Positions 1 to 7,848 of a DNA stretch of 64,000 nucleotides are shown piece by piece. The notes under the pieces are model-generated. The model made no database searches. It was not told the DNA's origin and was given only the letters and a program-made list of their open reading frames with translations. The stretch covers positions 1,610,550 to 1,674,549 of the forward strand of contig NZ_LT960614.1 in the NCBI RefSeq assembly GCF_900231165.1, given 5' to 3'. The translations under genes and the position numbers were made by a program. Source of the stretch: Hartmannibacter diazotrophicus (GTDB lineage: Bacteria > Pseudomonadota > Alphaproteobacteria > Rhizobiales > Pleomorphomonadaceae). Positions within the stretch are counted from its first letter, which is position 1. Each line of letters begins with the position of its first letter.

Positions 1-645
1 CAGGCGTCCGGCGCGCTCCGCATCGCCCGCCTGCACCGCCTCGTTGAAGGCCGCGTGCTCCTGCATCGACTCGTCCCAGCGCTCTTCGGACAAAAGAGTG
101 GCATGGCGGTCGTGGCGCGCCTTCTTGGTGAGGTTCGCATGCAGCGCGATGAGTTCGGGACTTTTCGATTCCGCGACGATTGTCGCGTGGATCTTCTGGT
201 TGGCCTGGAAATAGGCACGACGGTCGTGAGCGGCGTGCGCGGCGACCATCTTGTCATGGAGGCGCTGTAGCTCGGCGCGCATGTTGTCCTTCATGCCGGC
301 GACCGCGCATTCGGCGGCATGTCGTTCCAGCGCGGCGATCACTTCGAAGAGATCGCGGATCTCGGCCGGGCTGAATCGGCGGACACGGGCACCCCGGCCG
401 GGCAAGAGTTCCAGCAGCCCCTCGGAGGCCAGCAGCTTGATCGCTTCGCGCAGCGGCGTGCGCGAGACATTCAGCGCCTCGGCGATCGCCAGTTCGTTGA
501 GGCGCTCGCCGGGATCGAAATCGCCCTTCAGCACCATCTGGCGCAGGCGGTCGACGACCTGCTCGTGCAGGGCCTCGCGGCGGAAGGCACGGCTGCGGGC
601 AGGGGCCGTTCCCTCGGCATCGATGTCACCTGCGTCCGCGTCCAT
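1..645 (-). CDS. GntR-family (FadR/FCD subfamily) transcriptional regulator, 3' end beyond window
   Basis: The reverse strand reads open for 215 codons from an ATG at 643-645 to the window edge, so the C-terminus is missing. Residues about 25-95 form a GntR winged helix-turn-helix, with the typical stretch LNVSRTPLREAIKLLASEGL followed by a basic wing. The rest looks like the helical FCD ligand-binding domain (ALERHAAECA, then NQKIHATIV and HAAFNEAVQAGD). FCD regulators usually respond to small organic acids or amino-acid derivatives. The gene is divergent from the ABC-importer operon that begins at 1039, so it most likely controls that operon. The ligand cannot be read from the sequence. No ORF caller that requires a stop codon would list it, because it runs off the edge. 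Confidence 0.88.
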   Translation of the reverse strand, partial: MDADAGDIDAEGTAPARSRAFRREALHEQVVDRLRQMVLKGDFDPGERLNELAIAEALNVSRTPLREAIKLLASEGLLELLPGRGARVRRFSPAEIRDLFEVIAALERHAAECAVAGMKDNMRAELQRLHDKMVAAHAAHDRRAYFQANQKIHATIVAESKSPELIALHANLTKKARHDRHATLLSEERWDESMQEHAAFNEAVQAGDAERAGRL

Positions 646-1038
646 TGATGTCTCCCAATCCGGGCCGTCGGCCCTTTCTATCCAATCGACGATTCAAGTG
701 CCATTGCCAAGCAGATGCACGTCAATGGCCGACAACTCCAAACACCATCCACGCCGTGCCGGACGGGTCTTTCGACCGGGCTAACTTCGGCGCTCAAGAG
801 CATCTGTTCGATAGCAATCCATCTCCGAATCGAGGTCGTGAGCTGACGTCATTCTAACCGCTTTCGTGCCCAAAGCGAATGCATTCGATGAATGATAAGG
901 CATTCTAGATTATTGATATATAATGCAATATACAAAAATATATAATAAAATCAATAGATAAATATATGGCATATGGTTTGCGAGGGGAGGTGTGAAGCTT
1001 GCCGAGCAGGCTCAAGAGTTCCAAGACGGAGAGACGCC
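646..1038. promoter_or_regulatory. Divergent control region between gntR-type regulator and ABC importer
   Basis: This 393-bp gene-free stretch separates two divergent genes. Its right part (about 890-970) is far more A+T-rich than the surroundings and probably carries the importer promoter. A perfect 12-bp palindrome, CGAATGCATTCG, lies at 876-887. A looser inverted pair, ATTGAT at 912-917 and ATCAAT at 950-955, flanks the A+T-rich core. Either could be the operator for the GntR regulator; that assignment is inference. A good ribosome binding site (GGAGAG, 1028-1033) precedes the ATG at 1039. Confidence 0.5.
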
Positions 1039-2679
1039 ATGATGAAGCCCCTCGCGACCTTCCTGTGTGAAGGCCGTTCTGCCCGCCTCGGCGCCGTTGC
1101 CGCGGTGTCCCTGATTGCCCTTGCCGCCGGGCTTGCGCCCGCGAGCGCCCAGCCGCCGAAGGATGTGCTGGTCGAGGTCGGTGAGCACGGCCCCAACTCG
1201 CTCGACCCGATGACGCCGGCCGCCAGCGAATACAGCCAGATGGTTGCCTGGCAGATCTACGACCGTCTCGTCACCCACGGCTTCAAGACGCTGCCCGACG
1301 GCAAGATGATCTACGACTACGAGAACATCCAGCCGGAGCTCGCCACGAGCTGGGAAATCTCCGACGACAAGAAGACCCTGATCTTCCACCTGCGTGAGGA
1401 TGCGACCTTCCACGACGGCACGCCGGTGACGGCCGAGGACGTCAAGTGGTCCTTCGACCGCGCGATCGCGGCGGGCGGCTTCCCGGCAATCCAGATGGCC
1501 GCCGGCTCCTTCACCGATCCCGATCAGTTCTCGGTCGTCGACAAATACACCTTCAAGATCACGCTGCCCGAGCCGAACAAGCTCGCCCTGCCGGATCTGG
1601 CCGTGCCGGTGCCGAACATCGTCAACAAGACGCTGGCCCTGAAGCATGCCACGACCGACGACCCGTGGGCGCTGGAGTGGACGCGCGATCACGACGCCGG
1701 CGGCGGCCCATTCGAGGTGACGAGCTGGAAGGCGGGCGACCAGATCGTCTTCGACCGCTTCGACGACTGGAAGTCCGGCGACAAGCCCGCGCTGAAGAAA
1801 GTGGTCTATCGTCAGATCGCGTCGCCCGGCACGCGCCGCGCGCTTCTGGAGAAGGGCGACGTCGACATCTCGATCGGCCTGCCGCCGAAGGACTACGCGG
1901 AGCTCGCCGAGGGCGGCAAGGTCAACGTCGTCGGCACCCTGATGCAGAACGAGACGTTCCACGTCGACATGAACGTCACGATGGCGCCCTTCGACAACAA
2001 GCTGGTGCGCGAGGCCGTCGCCTATGCGCTGCCCTATGACGCCATCATGTCCCAGGCGCTTTACCACCGCGCCGAGCCGCTCTATGGCGCCGATCCGGAA
2101 GTGCCCTATGCGCCGAAGTGGCCGGTCGCCTCGCCCTACAACACCGACCTCGACAAGGCCAAGGCCCTGCTCAAGGAAGCGGGTCTGGAGAAGGGCTTCA
2201 AGACCGACCTCTATTACGACATGAGCCAGGCGACGGTGCAGGAGCCGATGGCGCTTCTCATTCAGGAGCAGCTGAAGAAGATCGGCATCGAGGTCACGCT
2301 CAACAAGGTGCCGGGCTCCGACTGGTTCGCCAAGATGGGATCGAAGTCCATGCCCATGGACATCAACTACTTCTACGGCTGGCTCGACTATCCGGAATAT
2401 TTCTTCTTCTGGACCTATGACGGCAAGAACAACTCCGTCTTCAACACCTCCAACTACGTCAACCCGGAACTCGATGACCTCATCGCCAAGGCTCGCTTCG
2501 AGTCCGACAAGACGAAGTATGACGCCATCATCTCCAAGATGAACGAGATCGTGATGACCGACGTGCCGCGTGCGCCCGTCGCCCATCTCTTCTCCGATGT
2601 CGCCATGCAGAAGAACGTGAAGGGCTACCGCTACTGGTTCCACACCCACGTCGACTACCGCTACATCTCCAAGGAGTGA
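1039..2679 (+). CDS. Peptide/opine-type ABC transporter, periplasmic substrate-binding protein (SBP family 5)
   Basis: The product is 546 aa and periplasmic. Residues 1-37 are a Sec signal peptide: a basic region, then a hydrophobic core AAVSLIALAAGLA and a cleavage site after ASA. The mature part shows family-5 solute-binding features such as NSLDPMTPA near the N-terminus, YDRLVT, and WEISDDKKTLIFHLREDATF followed by HDGTPVTAEDVKWSFDR. Length fits DppA/OppA relatives. I chose the ATG at 1039 because GGAGAG precedes it and the signal peptide begins there; an in-frame ATG at 973 would add 22 residues. It is the first gene of the importer operon and is followed by a palindromic element and then two permease and two ATPase genes. 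The substrate is unknown. Confidence 0.92.
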   Translation: MMKPLATFLCEGRSARLGAVAAVSLIALAAGLAPASAQPPKDVLVEVGEHGPNSLDPMTPAASEYSQMVAWQIYDRLVTHGFKTLPDGKMIYDYENIQPELATSWEISDDKKTLIFHLREDATFHDGTPVTAEDVKWSFDRAIAAGGFPAIQMAAGSFTDPDQFSVVDKYTFKITLPEPNKLALPDLAVPVPNIVNKTLALKHATTDDPWALEWTRDHDAGGGPFEVTSWKAGDQIVFDRFDDWKSGDKPALKKVVYRQIASPGTRRALLEKGDVDISIGLPPKDYAELAEGGKVNVVGTLMQNETFHVDMNVTMAPFDNKLVREAVAYALPYDAIMSQALYHRAEPLYGADPEVPYAPKWPVASPYNTDLDKAKALLKEAGLEKGFKTDLYYDMSQATVQEPMALLIQEQLKKIGIEVTLNKVPGSDWFAKMGSKSMPMDINYFYGWLDYPEYFFFWTYDGKNNSVFNTSNYVNPELDDLIAKARFESDKTKYDAIISKMNEIVMTDVPRAPVAHLFSDVAMQKNVKGYRYWFHTHVDYRYISKE

Positions 2680-2794
2680 TGCGCACAGTCCGCGTCCTGA
2701 CTTCATCGTCCGGGACGCTTGCGAAAGTCCCTCTCCCCGCATTGGGGGAGGGGCACTTGAGATCGGCTTTGAACAACGTTGCTTGAACTGCGGG

Positions 2795-2931
2795 CATGGT
2801 CCGCGAAGGCGGACCATCCACGAAAGCAAAGTGTTTCGACGCCCGGCGCATACCGACTGTCCAGCCTGCAAGAGCAGGCAACGACAATCCTCTTGCATGT
2901 CGACGTGGATGGTCCGCCTTCGCGGACCATG
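2795..2931. repeat. Paired-arm palindromic element A (28-bp perfect inverted arms)
   Basis: Arms at 2795-2822 and 2904-2931 are perfect reverse complements (28 bp). Each arm is itself a hairpin: TGGTCCGC and GCGGACCA around a short loop. The 81-bp centre is not obviously coding. The same core occurs in the elements at 7589, 49532 and 58531. It lies between the binding-protein gene and the permease genes. In other ABC operons a hairpin at this spot stabilises the upstream transcript and raises binding-protein yield; that role here is inference. Confidence 0.85.
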
Positions 2932-2967
2932 ACGAACACGGCGGATCTGGACCGAACGGGAAATCCG

Positions 2968-3990
2968 ATGAAGACCCTTCTCGTCATAGGACGGCGGATC
3001 GTCTCCGCCCTGCCGAGCATCGTGGGCGTGGTGATTGTCACCTTCCTGCTTGCCCGCGCCTTGCCCGGCGATCCGGCCGCCTATTATGCCGGCTCCTCGG
3101 CGACGCCCGAGAGCATCGCCGACATTCGCTCCCGTCTCGGCCTCGACAAGCCGCTCGTCTTCCAGTTCGTGGACTATGTCGAGAAGATCGCGGAGGGAGA
3201 TCTCGGCACGTCGCTGTCGAGCGGTCAGCCGGTTCTCAACGACCTTGCCACCCGGCTGCCGGCCTCCATGGAACTGACCACCGCCGCGCTGATCTTCGCG
3301 CTCGCCATCGGCTTGCCGCTGGGGCTGCTGGCAGCGGTGAAGCAGGGTTCGCTCGCCGACCATCTCTGCCGCATCATCGTCACGGTGGGGGCGGCCTTTC
3401 CGACCTTCTTCGTCGCGCTCGTGCTGGTCTTCATCTTCTATTACAAGCTCGACTGGGCGCCGCAGCCGCTCGGCCGCCTCGACGAAATCTATTTTTCCGC
3501 ACCCGATCCGGTCACCGGCTTCTATCTCGTCGACACGCTGATCGCTGGCGACCTGGAGGCCTTCCGGGGCGCGCTGTCGCAGATCGTCCTGCCGGCCATC
3601 TCACTCGGCCTCTTCGCGCTGGCCCCGATTGCCCGGATCACGCGGGCCTCGATGCTGGCGGCGCTTTCGAGCGACTTTTGCCGCACCGCCCGCGCCATGG
3701 GCCTGTCGAAGCCGCGCATCCTGATCGGCTATGCGCTGCGCAACGCCATGCTGCCCATCGTTAACGTGCTCGGCATGGTCTTTTCCTTCCTCCTCGGTGC
3801 CAACGTGCTGGTGGAGCAGGTCTTCGCCTGGCCGGGGATCGGCGCCTATGCCGTCAACGCCGTGATCGCCTCCGACTATGCCGCCGTGCAGGGCTTCGTC
3901 CTCGTGATGGCGATCCTCTACGTCCTCCTCAACCTTGCCGTCGACCTCGTCGCGACGGCCATCGATCCGAGGGTCCGCTATGACGGTTGA
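2968..3990 (+). CDS. ABC transporter permease (DppB/OppB type)
   Basis: The product is a 340-aa inner-membrane protein with about six transmembrane helices. It begins with a cytoplasmic tail and a first helix (ALPSIVGVVIVTFLLARALP), then the GDP-AAYYAG and IRSRLGLDKP motifs usual in DppB-type permeases. The EAA-loop motif contacting the ATPase appears as FCRTARAMGLSKPRILIGYA. I start it at the ATG at 2968 because earlier in-frame starts fall inside repeat element A. The next permease gene overlaps its end by 11 bp, so the two are translationally coupled. The periplasmic loop around residues 160-195 is long, as in other family members. Confidence 0.93.
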   Translation: MKTLLVIGRRIVSALPSIVGVVIVTFLLARALPGDPAAYYAGSSATPESIADIRSRLGLDKPLVFQFVDYVEKIAEGDLGTSLSSGQPVLNDLATRLPASMELTTAALIFALAIGLPLGLLAAVKQGSLADHLCRIIVTVGAAFPTFFVALVLVFIFYYKLDWAPQPLGRLDEIYFSAPDPVTGFYLVDTLIAGDLEAFRGALSQIVLPAISLGLFALAPIARITRASMLAALSSDFCRTARAMGLSKPRILIGYALRNAMLPIVNVLGMVFSFLLGANVLVEQVFAWPGIGAYAVNAVIASDYAAVQGFVLVMAILYVLLNLAVDLVATAIDPRVRYDG

Positions 3991-4858
3991 TGCCGCTCCG
4001 CCCGCCTCGCGCTGGCGCCGGGCCCTCAAGGATGTCCGCCACGCGCTGTTCGAAAACAAGGTGACGCTCTTTGCTGGCGTCCTCTTTCTCCTCTTTGTCG
4101 TGATCGGGATCATCGGCCCCTATGTGGCGCCCTATGATCCGCTGATGACGGACGCGACGGCCAGCCTCGTGCCGCCGTCCGCCGCCCATCCCTTCGGCAC
4201 CGACGCGCTCGGACGGGACATTCTCTCGCGCGTGCTGGTCGCGACGGGCCTGGACCTCGGCATGGCCGCCGGTGCCGTGGCGCTCGCCTTCTTCGTCGGC
4301 ACGATGCTCGGCTCGCTTGCCGGCATGATCGGCGGCTATGTCGATCTGGCCATCGAGCGGCTGATGGACACCATCATGGCCTTTCCGCTCTTCGTGCTCG
4401 CCATGGGCATCGTCGCGGCGCTGGGTAACAACGTCACCAACATCGTGCTGGCAACCGCGATCATCAATCTGCCCTTCTATGCGCGCTTCGCCCGGGCGGA
4501 GGTGAACGTGCGCAGAGAACTCGCCTTCGTCGAGGCGGCCCGCACCGGCGGCAACGGGCGCTGGCGCACGCTCTTCGTCCACATCGTGCCGAACATCCTG
4601 CCGACCATGATGGTGCAGGCCTCGCTCAATCTCGGCTGGGCGATCCTCAACGCGGCCGGCCTCAGCTTCATCGGCCTCGGCGTTCGCCCGCCGACCCCGG
4701 AGTGGGGGATCATGGTGTCCGAGGGCGCCTCCTACATCTTCTCCGGCGAGTGGTGGACGTTTGTCTTCCCCGGCGCCGCCCTCGTCACCGCTGTCTTCTG
4801 CTTCAACCTCATCGGCGACGGGCTTCGCGACCTGGCCGACCCGAAAGGACGGACATGA
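3980..4858 (+). CDS. ABC transporter permease (DppC/OppC type)
   Basis: The product is 292 aa, the second membrane subunit of the importer. It has the DppC-type N-terminal region with one helix (TLFAGVLFLLFVVIGIIGPY) followed by the conserved DPL motif, HPFGTDALGRDILSRVL, and an EAA loop (FVEAARTGGNGRWRTLFVHI). The ATG at 3980 overlaps the upstream permease. Its TGA shares bases with the ATG of the first ATPase gene (ATGA at 4855-4858). Together with the neighbours it should form a heterodimeric channel for a small peptide-like or amide substrate. Confidence 0.93.
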   Translation: MTVDAAPPASRWRRALKDVRHALFENKVTLFAGVLFLLFVVIGIIGPYVAPYDPLMTDATASLVPPSAAHPFGTDALGRDILSRVLVATGLDLGMAAGAVALAFFVGTMLGSLAGMIGGYVDLAIERLMDTIMAFPLFVLAMGIVAALGNNVTNIVLATAIINLPFYARFARAEVNVRRELAFVEAARTGGNGRWRTLFVHIVPNILPTMMVQASLNLGWAILNAAGLSFIGLGVRPPTPEWGIMVSEGASYIFSGEWWTFVFPGAALVTAVFCFNLIGDGLRDLADPKGRT

Positions 4859-5829
4859 GACCGCCACTCCTTTCCGTCGAGGGCCTGACCCTCGATTTCA
4901 AGACGCGCCACGGCCGCGTGAAGGCGCTGGAAGACGTCTCCTTCTCCGTCGGCAAGGGCGAGATTCTCGGCATCGTCGGCGAGAGCGGCTCCGGCAAGTC
5001 GGTGCTCTCCTACGCCGTCATGGGGCTGCTTGATGCCGCCGCCGATATCCGCTCGGGCACGATGACTTATGGCGGCATCGATCTCCTCGGCAGCGGCGTC
5101 GACAGCCTCAGGGGACGGGAGATCTCGATGATCTTCCAGAGCCCGCGCACGGCGCTAAACCCGATCAAGAAGGTCGGGCACCAGATCGAGGACGTGCTCG
5201 TCCGCCACGGTCCGGTGCCGCGCCGCGAGGCAAGGGCGAGGGCAATCGAGGCGCTGGCCCATGTCCGCATCCCGGACCCGGAACGCCGCTATCACGCCTA
5301 TCCCTTCGAATTGTCGGGCGGCATGTGCCAGCGCGTCATGATCGCCATGGCGCTCGCCTGTTCGCCGGGATTGCTGATTGCCGACGAGCCGACGACCGGC
5401 CTCGATGTCACCACCCAGGCGATCGTCATGGACCTCATCCGCGCGCTCGTCGACGAGAGCGACATGGGCGCAATCGTCATCACCCATGACCTCTCGCTTG
5501 CCGGAGAATACTGCGACCGGGTTATGGTCATGCATGCGGGCCATGTGGTGGAGACGGCGCCGACCGGCCGGCTCTTTTCCGATCTCCGCCACCCCTACAC
5601 AAAGCGGCTGTTCGCGGCGACGCCGAAGTCGGCCGAAAGCCTCGAAGACCTCGCGGCGATCCCCGGCAACCTGCCGGACCTTCGCGGAGAGCTCTTTCCC
5701 TGCCGCTTCCGCGACCGTTGCCCGAACCACAAGAGCGATTGCGACGTCGGTCCACTGCCGCTTCTTGATGTCGGCGCGGCGCATTCGGTCCGCTGCCATC
5801 ACCCGGAGGAGGCCGCCCATGCTGCTTGA
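4855..5829 (+). CDS. ABC transporter ATPase (DppD/OppD type)
   Basis: The product is a 324-aa cytoplasmic ATPase. Walker A is GESGSGKS (residues 42-49), the Q-loop is IFQSPRTALNP, the signature is LSGGMCQRV, and Walker B is LLIADEPTTGLD with the switch histidine in VITHDLS. The C-terminal extension typical of oligopeptide ATPases is present, with the cysteine-bearing segment CRFRDRCPNHKSDC. The start overlaps the permease stop as ATGA. The end overlaps the next ATPase gene by 11 bp, so all four downstream genes are coupled. Confidence 0.93.
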   Translation: MRPPLLSVEGLTLDFKTRHGRVKALEDVSFSVGKGEILGIVGESGSGKSVLSYAVMGLLDAAADIRSGTMTYGGIDLLGSGVDSLRGREISMIFQSPRTALNPIKKVGHQIEDVLVRHGPVPRREARARAIEALAHVRIPDPERRYHAYPFELSGGMCQRVMIAMALACSPGLLIADEPTTGLDVTTQAIVMDLIRALVDESDMGAIVITHDLSLAGEYCDRVMVMHAGHVVETAPTGRLFSDLRHPYTKRLFAATPKSAESLEDLAAIPGNLPDLRGELFPCRFRDRCPNHKSDCDVGPLPLLDVGAAHSVRCHHPEEAAHAA

Positions 5830-6796
5830 GGCCGAAAGGATCTCGAAGCTCTATCCCGTCCGCCATGGCCGGCGGGGCAGCCGTCTGCATGCGGTTGACG
5901 GCATCAGCCTTGCGATCGGCGAGGGCGAAAGTGTAGGCCTCGTAGGGGAATCGGGCTGCGGCAAGTCCACGCTCGCCCGGCTCGTCGCCCGCCTGACGAC
6001 ACCGACCGGCGGCAGGCTCGCCTTTGCCGGAACCGACATCGGCGCCATCCCCGAGCACCGCTTTGCCCGCTCGCCGGAGCGGGCGGCGATCCAGATCGTC
6101 TTTCAGGACCCGAATGAAAGCCTCAATCCGGCCTTCACGGTGCTTGCGGCGGTGATGGATCCCATCCGGCGTCTGCTTCCGGCAACCAGCGCCGCCCGTG
6201 CAGAGGAACTGGCCTTTGAGGCCCTCGACGATGTTGGCCTGCCAAGGGCGCTGGCGCACCGCTACCCGCACCAGCTTTCGGGCGGCCAGAAGGCGCGTGT
6301 CGGCATCGCCCGTGCAATCGTGGTTAGGCCCAAGCTCCTGATCCTCGACGAGCCGACCTCCGCGCTCGACGTCTCAGTGCAGTCGGTGATCCTGAAGCTT
6401 CTTGGCGACCTCAAGGACCGGCTCGGCATGAGCTATCTCTTCGTCAGCCACGACCTCAACGTCGTGAGGCTGATCTGCGACCGCATCGTCGTCATGTATC
6501 TCGGCAAGGTGGTCGAAAGCGGCCCGGCGGACGCGGTCTTCCGCAATCCGCAGCACCCCTACACCAAGGCGCTGATTGCCGCGATTCCGGACCCGGCCCG
6601 GCGCGGCGAGAAGATCCAGAGGCTGGAGGGAACGGCGTCGAGCCCCATCGATCCCGATCCGAACGCCTGCCGCTTTGCCGGCCGCTGCCCGGTCGAAGTG
6701 CCGCTCTGCACCCGGAAAATGCCCGAGCTTCTCCCGGCGGGAGAGGCGCATCTCGCCGCCTGCCATCTCATTGTCACACCCGGAATTGCCTCATGA
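5819..6796 (+). CDS. ABC transporter ATPase (DppF/OppF type)
   Basis: The product is 325 aa, the partner ATPase. Motifs are Walker A GESGCGKST, Q-loop VFQDPNESLNP, signature LSGGQKARVGIARA, Walker B LLILDEPTSALD and VSHDLNVVRL. It also has the C-terminal oligopeptide-ATPase extension with CRFAGRCPVEVPLC. Alternative upstream starts belong to the overlapping reading frame of the preceding gene. The stop overlaps the ATG of the racemase-like gene by 4 bp (ATGA), which ties that enzyme-like protein to the importer. Confidence 0.93.
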   Translation: MLLEAERISKLYPVRHGRRGSRLHAVDGISLAIGEGESVGLVGESGCGKSTLARLVARLTTPTGGRLAFAGTDIGAIPEHRFARSPERAAIQIVFQDPNESLNPAFTVLAAVMDPIRRLLPATSAARAEELAFEALDDVGLPRALAHRYPHQLSGGQKARVGIARAIVVRPKLLILDEPTSALDVSVQSVILKLLGDLKDRLGMSYLFVSHDLNVVRLICDRIVVMYLGKVVESGPADAVFRNPQHPYTKALIAAIPDPARRGEKIQRLEGTASSPIDPDPNACRFAGRCPVEVPLCTRKMPELLPAGEAHLAACHLIVTPGIAS

Positions 6797-7554
6797 CCCG
6801 CCTTTTGCTGCTCAATCCCAATACGTCCGTCGATGTCACCGAGCGCATGCTGGCCGTGGCGCGCAAGGCGGCAGCACCCGACACGGAAATCATTCCCTTC
6901 ACCGTGGCAAAAGGCGTTCCCTATATCGCGACCCGGGCCGAGGCCGTGATCGGCGGGGCGATGGTGCTGGAGGCGCTGGCGGAACTGTCCGGCACTTTCG
7001 ATGCTGCGATCATCGCCGCCTTCGGCGATCCGGGTCTCGGCGGCGCGCGCGAACTGATGGATGTGCCCGTCGTCGGCCTTGCGGAAGCCGGGATGCTGAC
7101 CGCTTGCATGCTCGGCCACCGATTTTCGATTGTCTCCTTCGCCACCGCGCTCGGACCCTGGTACCGCGAATGCGTCGCCGCCCACGGGCTTCTCGACCGG
7201 CTGGCGAGCATCCGGTTGCTGGACGGTTCCTTCCGTTCGATCGGTTCCGTGCCCGAGGAAAAGGCCGATCTTCTCGTCGATCTTGCCTGCAAGGCGGTGG
7301 AGGAAGACGGCGCCGACGTGATCGTGCTGGCCGGTGCGCCGCTCGCGGGCCTCGCCGGGACAGTCAAGACGCGCATTCCCGTACCGGTTATCGAGGGCAC
7401 GGCGGCGGCGGTACGCCAGGCGGAACTTCTCGTCGGTCTTGGCGCCGGAAAGGCGAGGGCGGGGTCCTACCGTCGTCCGGCTCCGAAACCCTCCACCGGC
7501 CTGCCGCCCGCTCTGTCGCAGCTTCTGGCGGGCGGCGACGTGGCGACGGTGTGA
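6793..7554 (+). CDS. Asp/Glu/hydantoin racemase family protein lacking both catalytic cysteines
   Basis: The product is 253 aa, cytoplasmic. It opens with the family motif LLLLNPNTSVDVTERM and carries FGDPGLGGAREL, PVVGLAEAGM and EGTAAAVRQAELLVGLG, all characteristic of hydantoin racemases (HyuE group). The two catalytic cysteines expected in that group are missing: the usual ACFGDPGL is AAFGDPGL here, and the usual GCAGM motif is AGAPLAG. By family knowledge two cysteines act as the acid/base pair, so racemase activity as usually described is doubtful. It might bind a ligand or catalyse another reaction. It is translationally coupled to the importer genes and followed by repeat element B. 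Confidence 0.85.
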   Translation: MTRLLLLNPNTSVDVTERMLAVARKAAAPDTEIIPFTVAKGVPYIATRAEAVIGGAMVLEALAELSGTFDAAIIAAFGDPGLGGARELMDVPVVGLAEAGMLTACMLGHRFSIVSFATALGPWYRECVAAHGLLDRLASIRLLDGSFRSIGSVPEEKADLLVDLACKAVEEDGADVIVLAGAPLAGLAGTVKTRIPVPVIEGTAAAVRQAELLVGLGAGKARAGSYRRPAPKPSTGLPPALSQLLAGGDVATV

Positions 7555-7588
7555 CATCAGTGATTTCCTATCCTCTCCCGTCGGCCCT

Positions 7589-7754
7589 GTTGTTTGTCGT
7601 CATTCCCGCGAAGGCGGGAACCCAGCCGTCGGCAGAGACGACACTTCTGGAGGATCGAGGTTTGAACGCTGCGCGTCGGAACCAGAAACAGATATTGCCC
7701 CTCGTCCCCGTGGAACGCTGGGTTCCCGCCTTCGCGGGAATGACGACAAACAAC
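7589..7754. repeat. Paired-arm palindromic element B (about 38-bp inverted arms)
   Basis: Arms at 7589-7626 and 7717-7754 are perfect reverse complements over at least 37 bp. Each contains a local hairpin TTCCCGC / GCGGGAA around GAA. The outer ends read GTCATTCCCGCGAAGGCGGG on one strand. The 90-bp centre has no obvious coding. It separates the racemase-like gene from the amidase gene and belongs to the same family as the elements at 2795, 49532 and 58531. Confidence 0.87.
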
Positions 7755-7848
7755 GGATGATGATGATCCGAGACAGAATCTCCGCCCTGCACCGGCAATG
7801 AGGACCAGGTATGCCCAATCTTCGAATGACCCTTCTTCGAGAAAATCC

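Noticed and set aside
1012-3363. A 783-codon reverse frame across the binding-protein gene and element A
   Set aside because: It crosses the signal peptide, the whole binding protein and a repeat, and shows only shadow composition.
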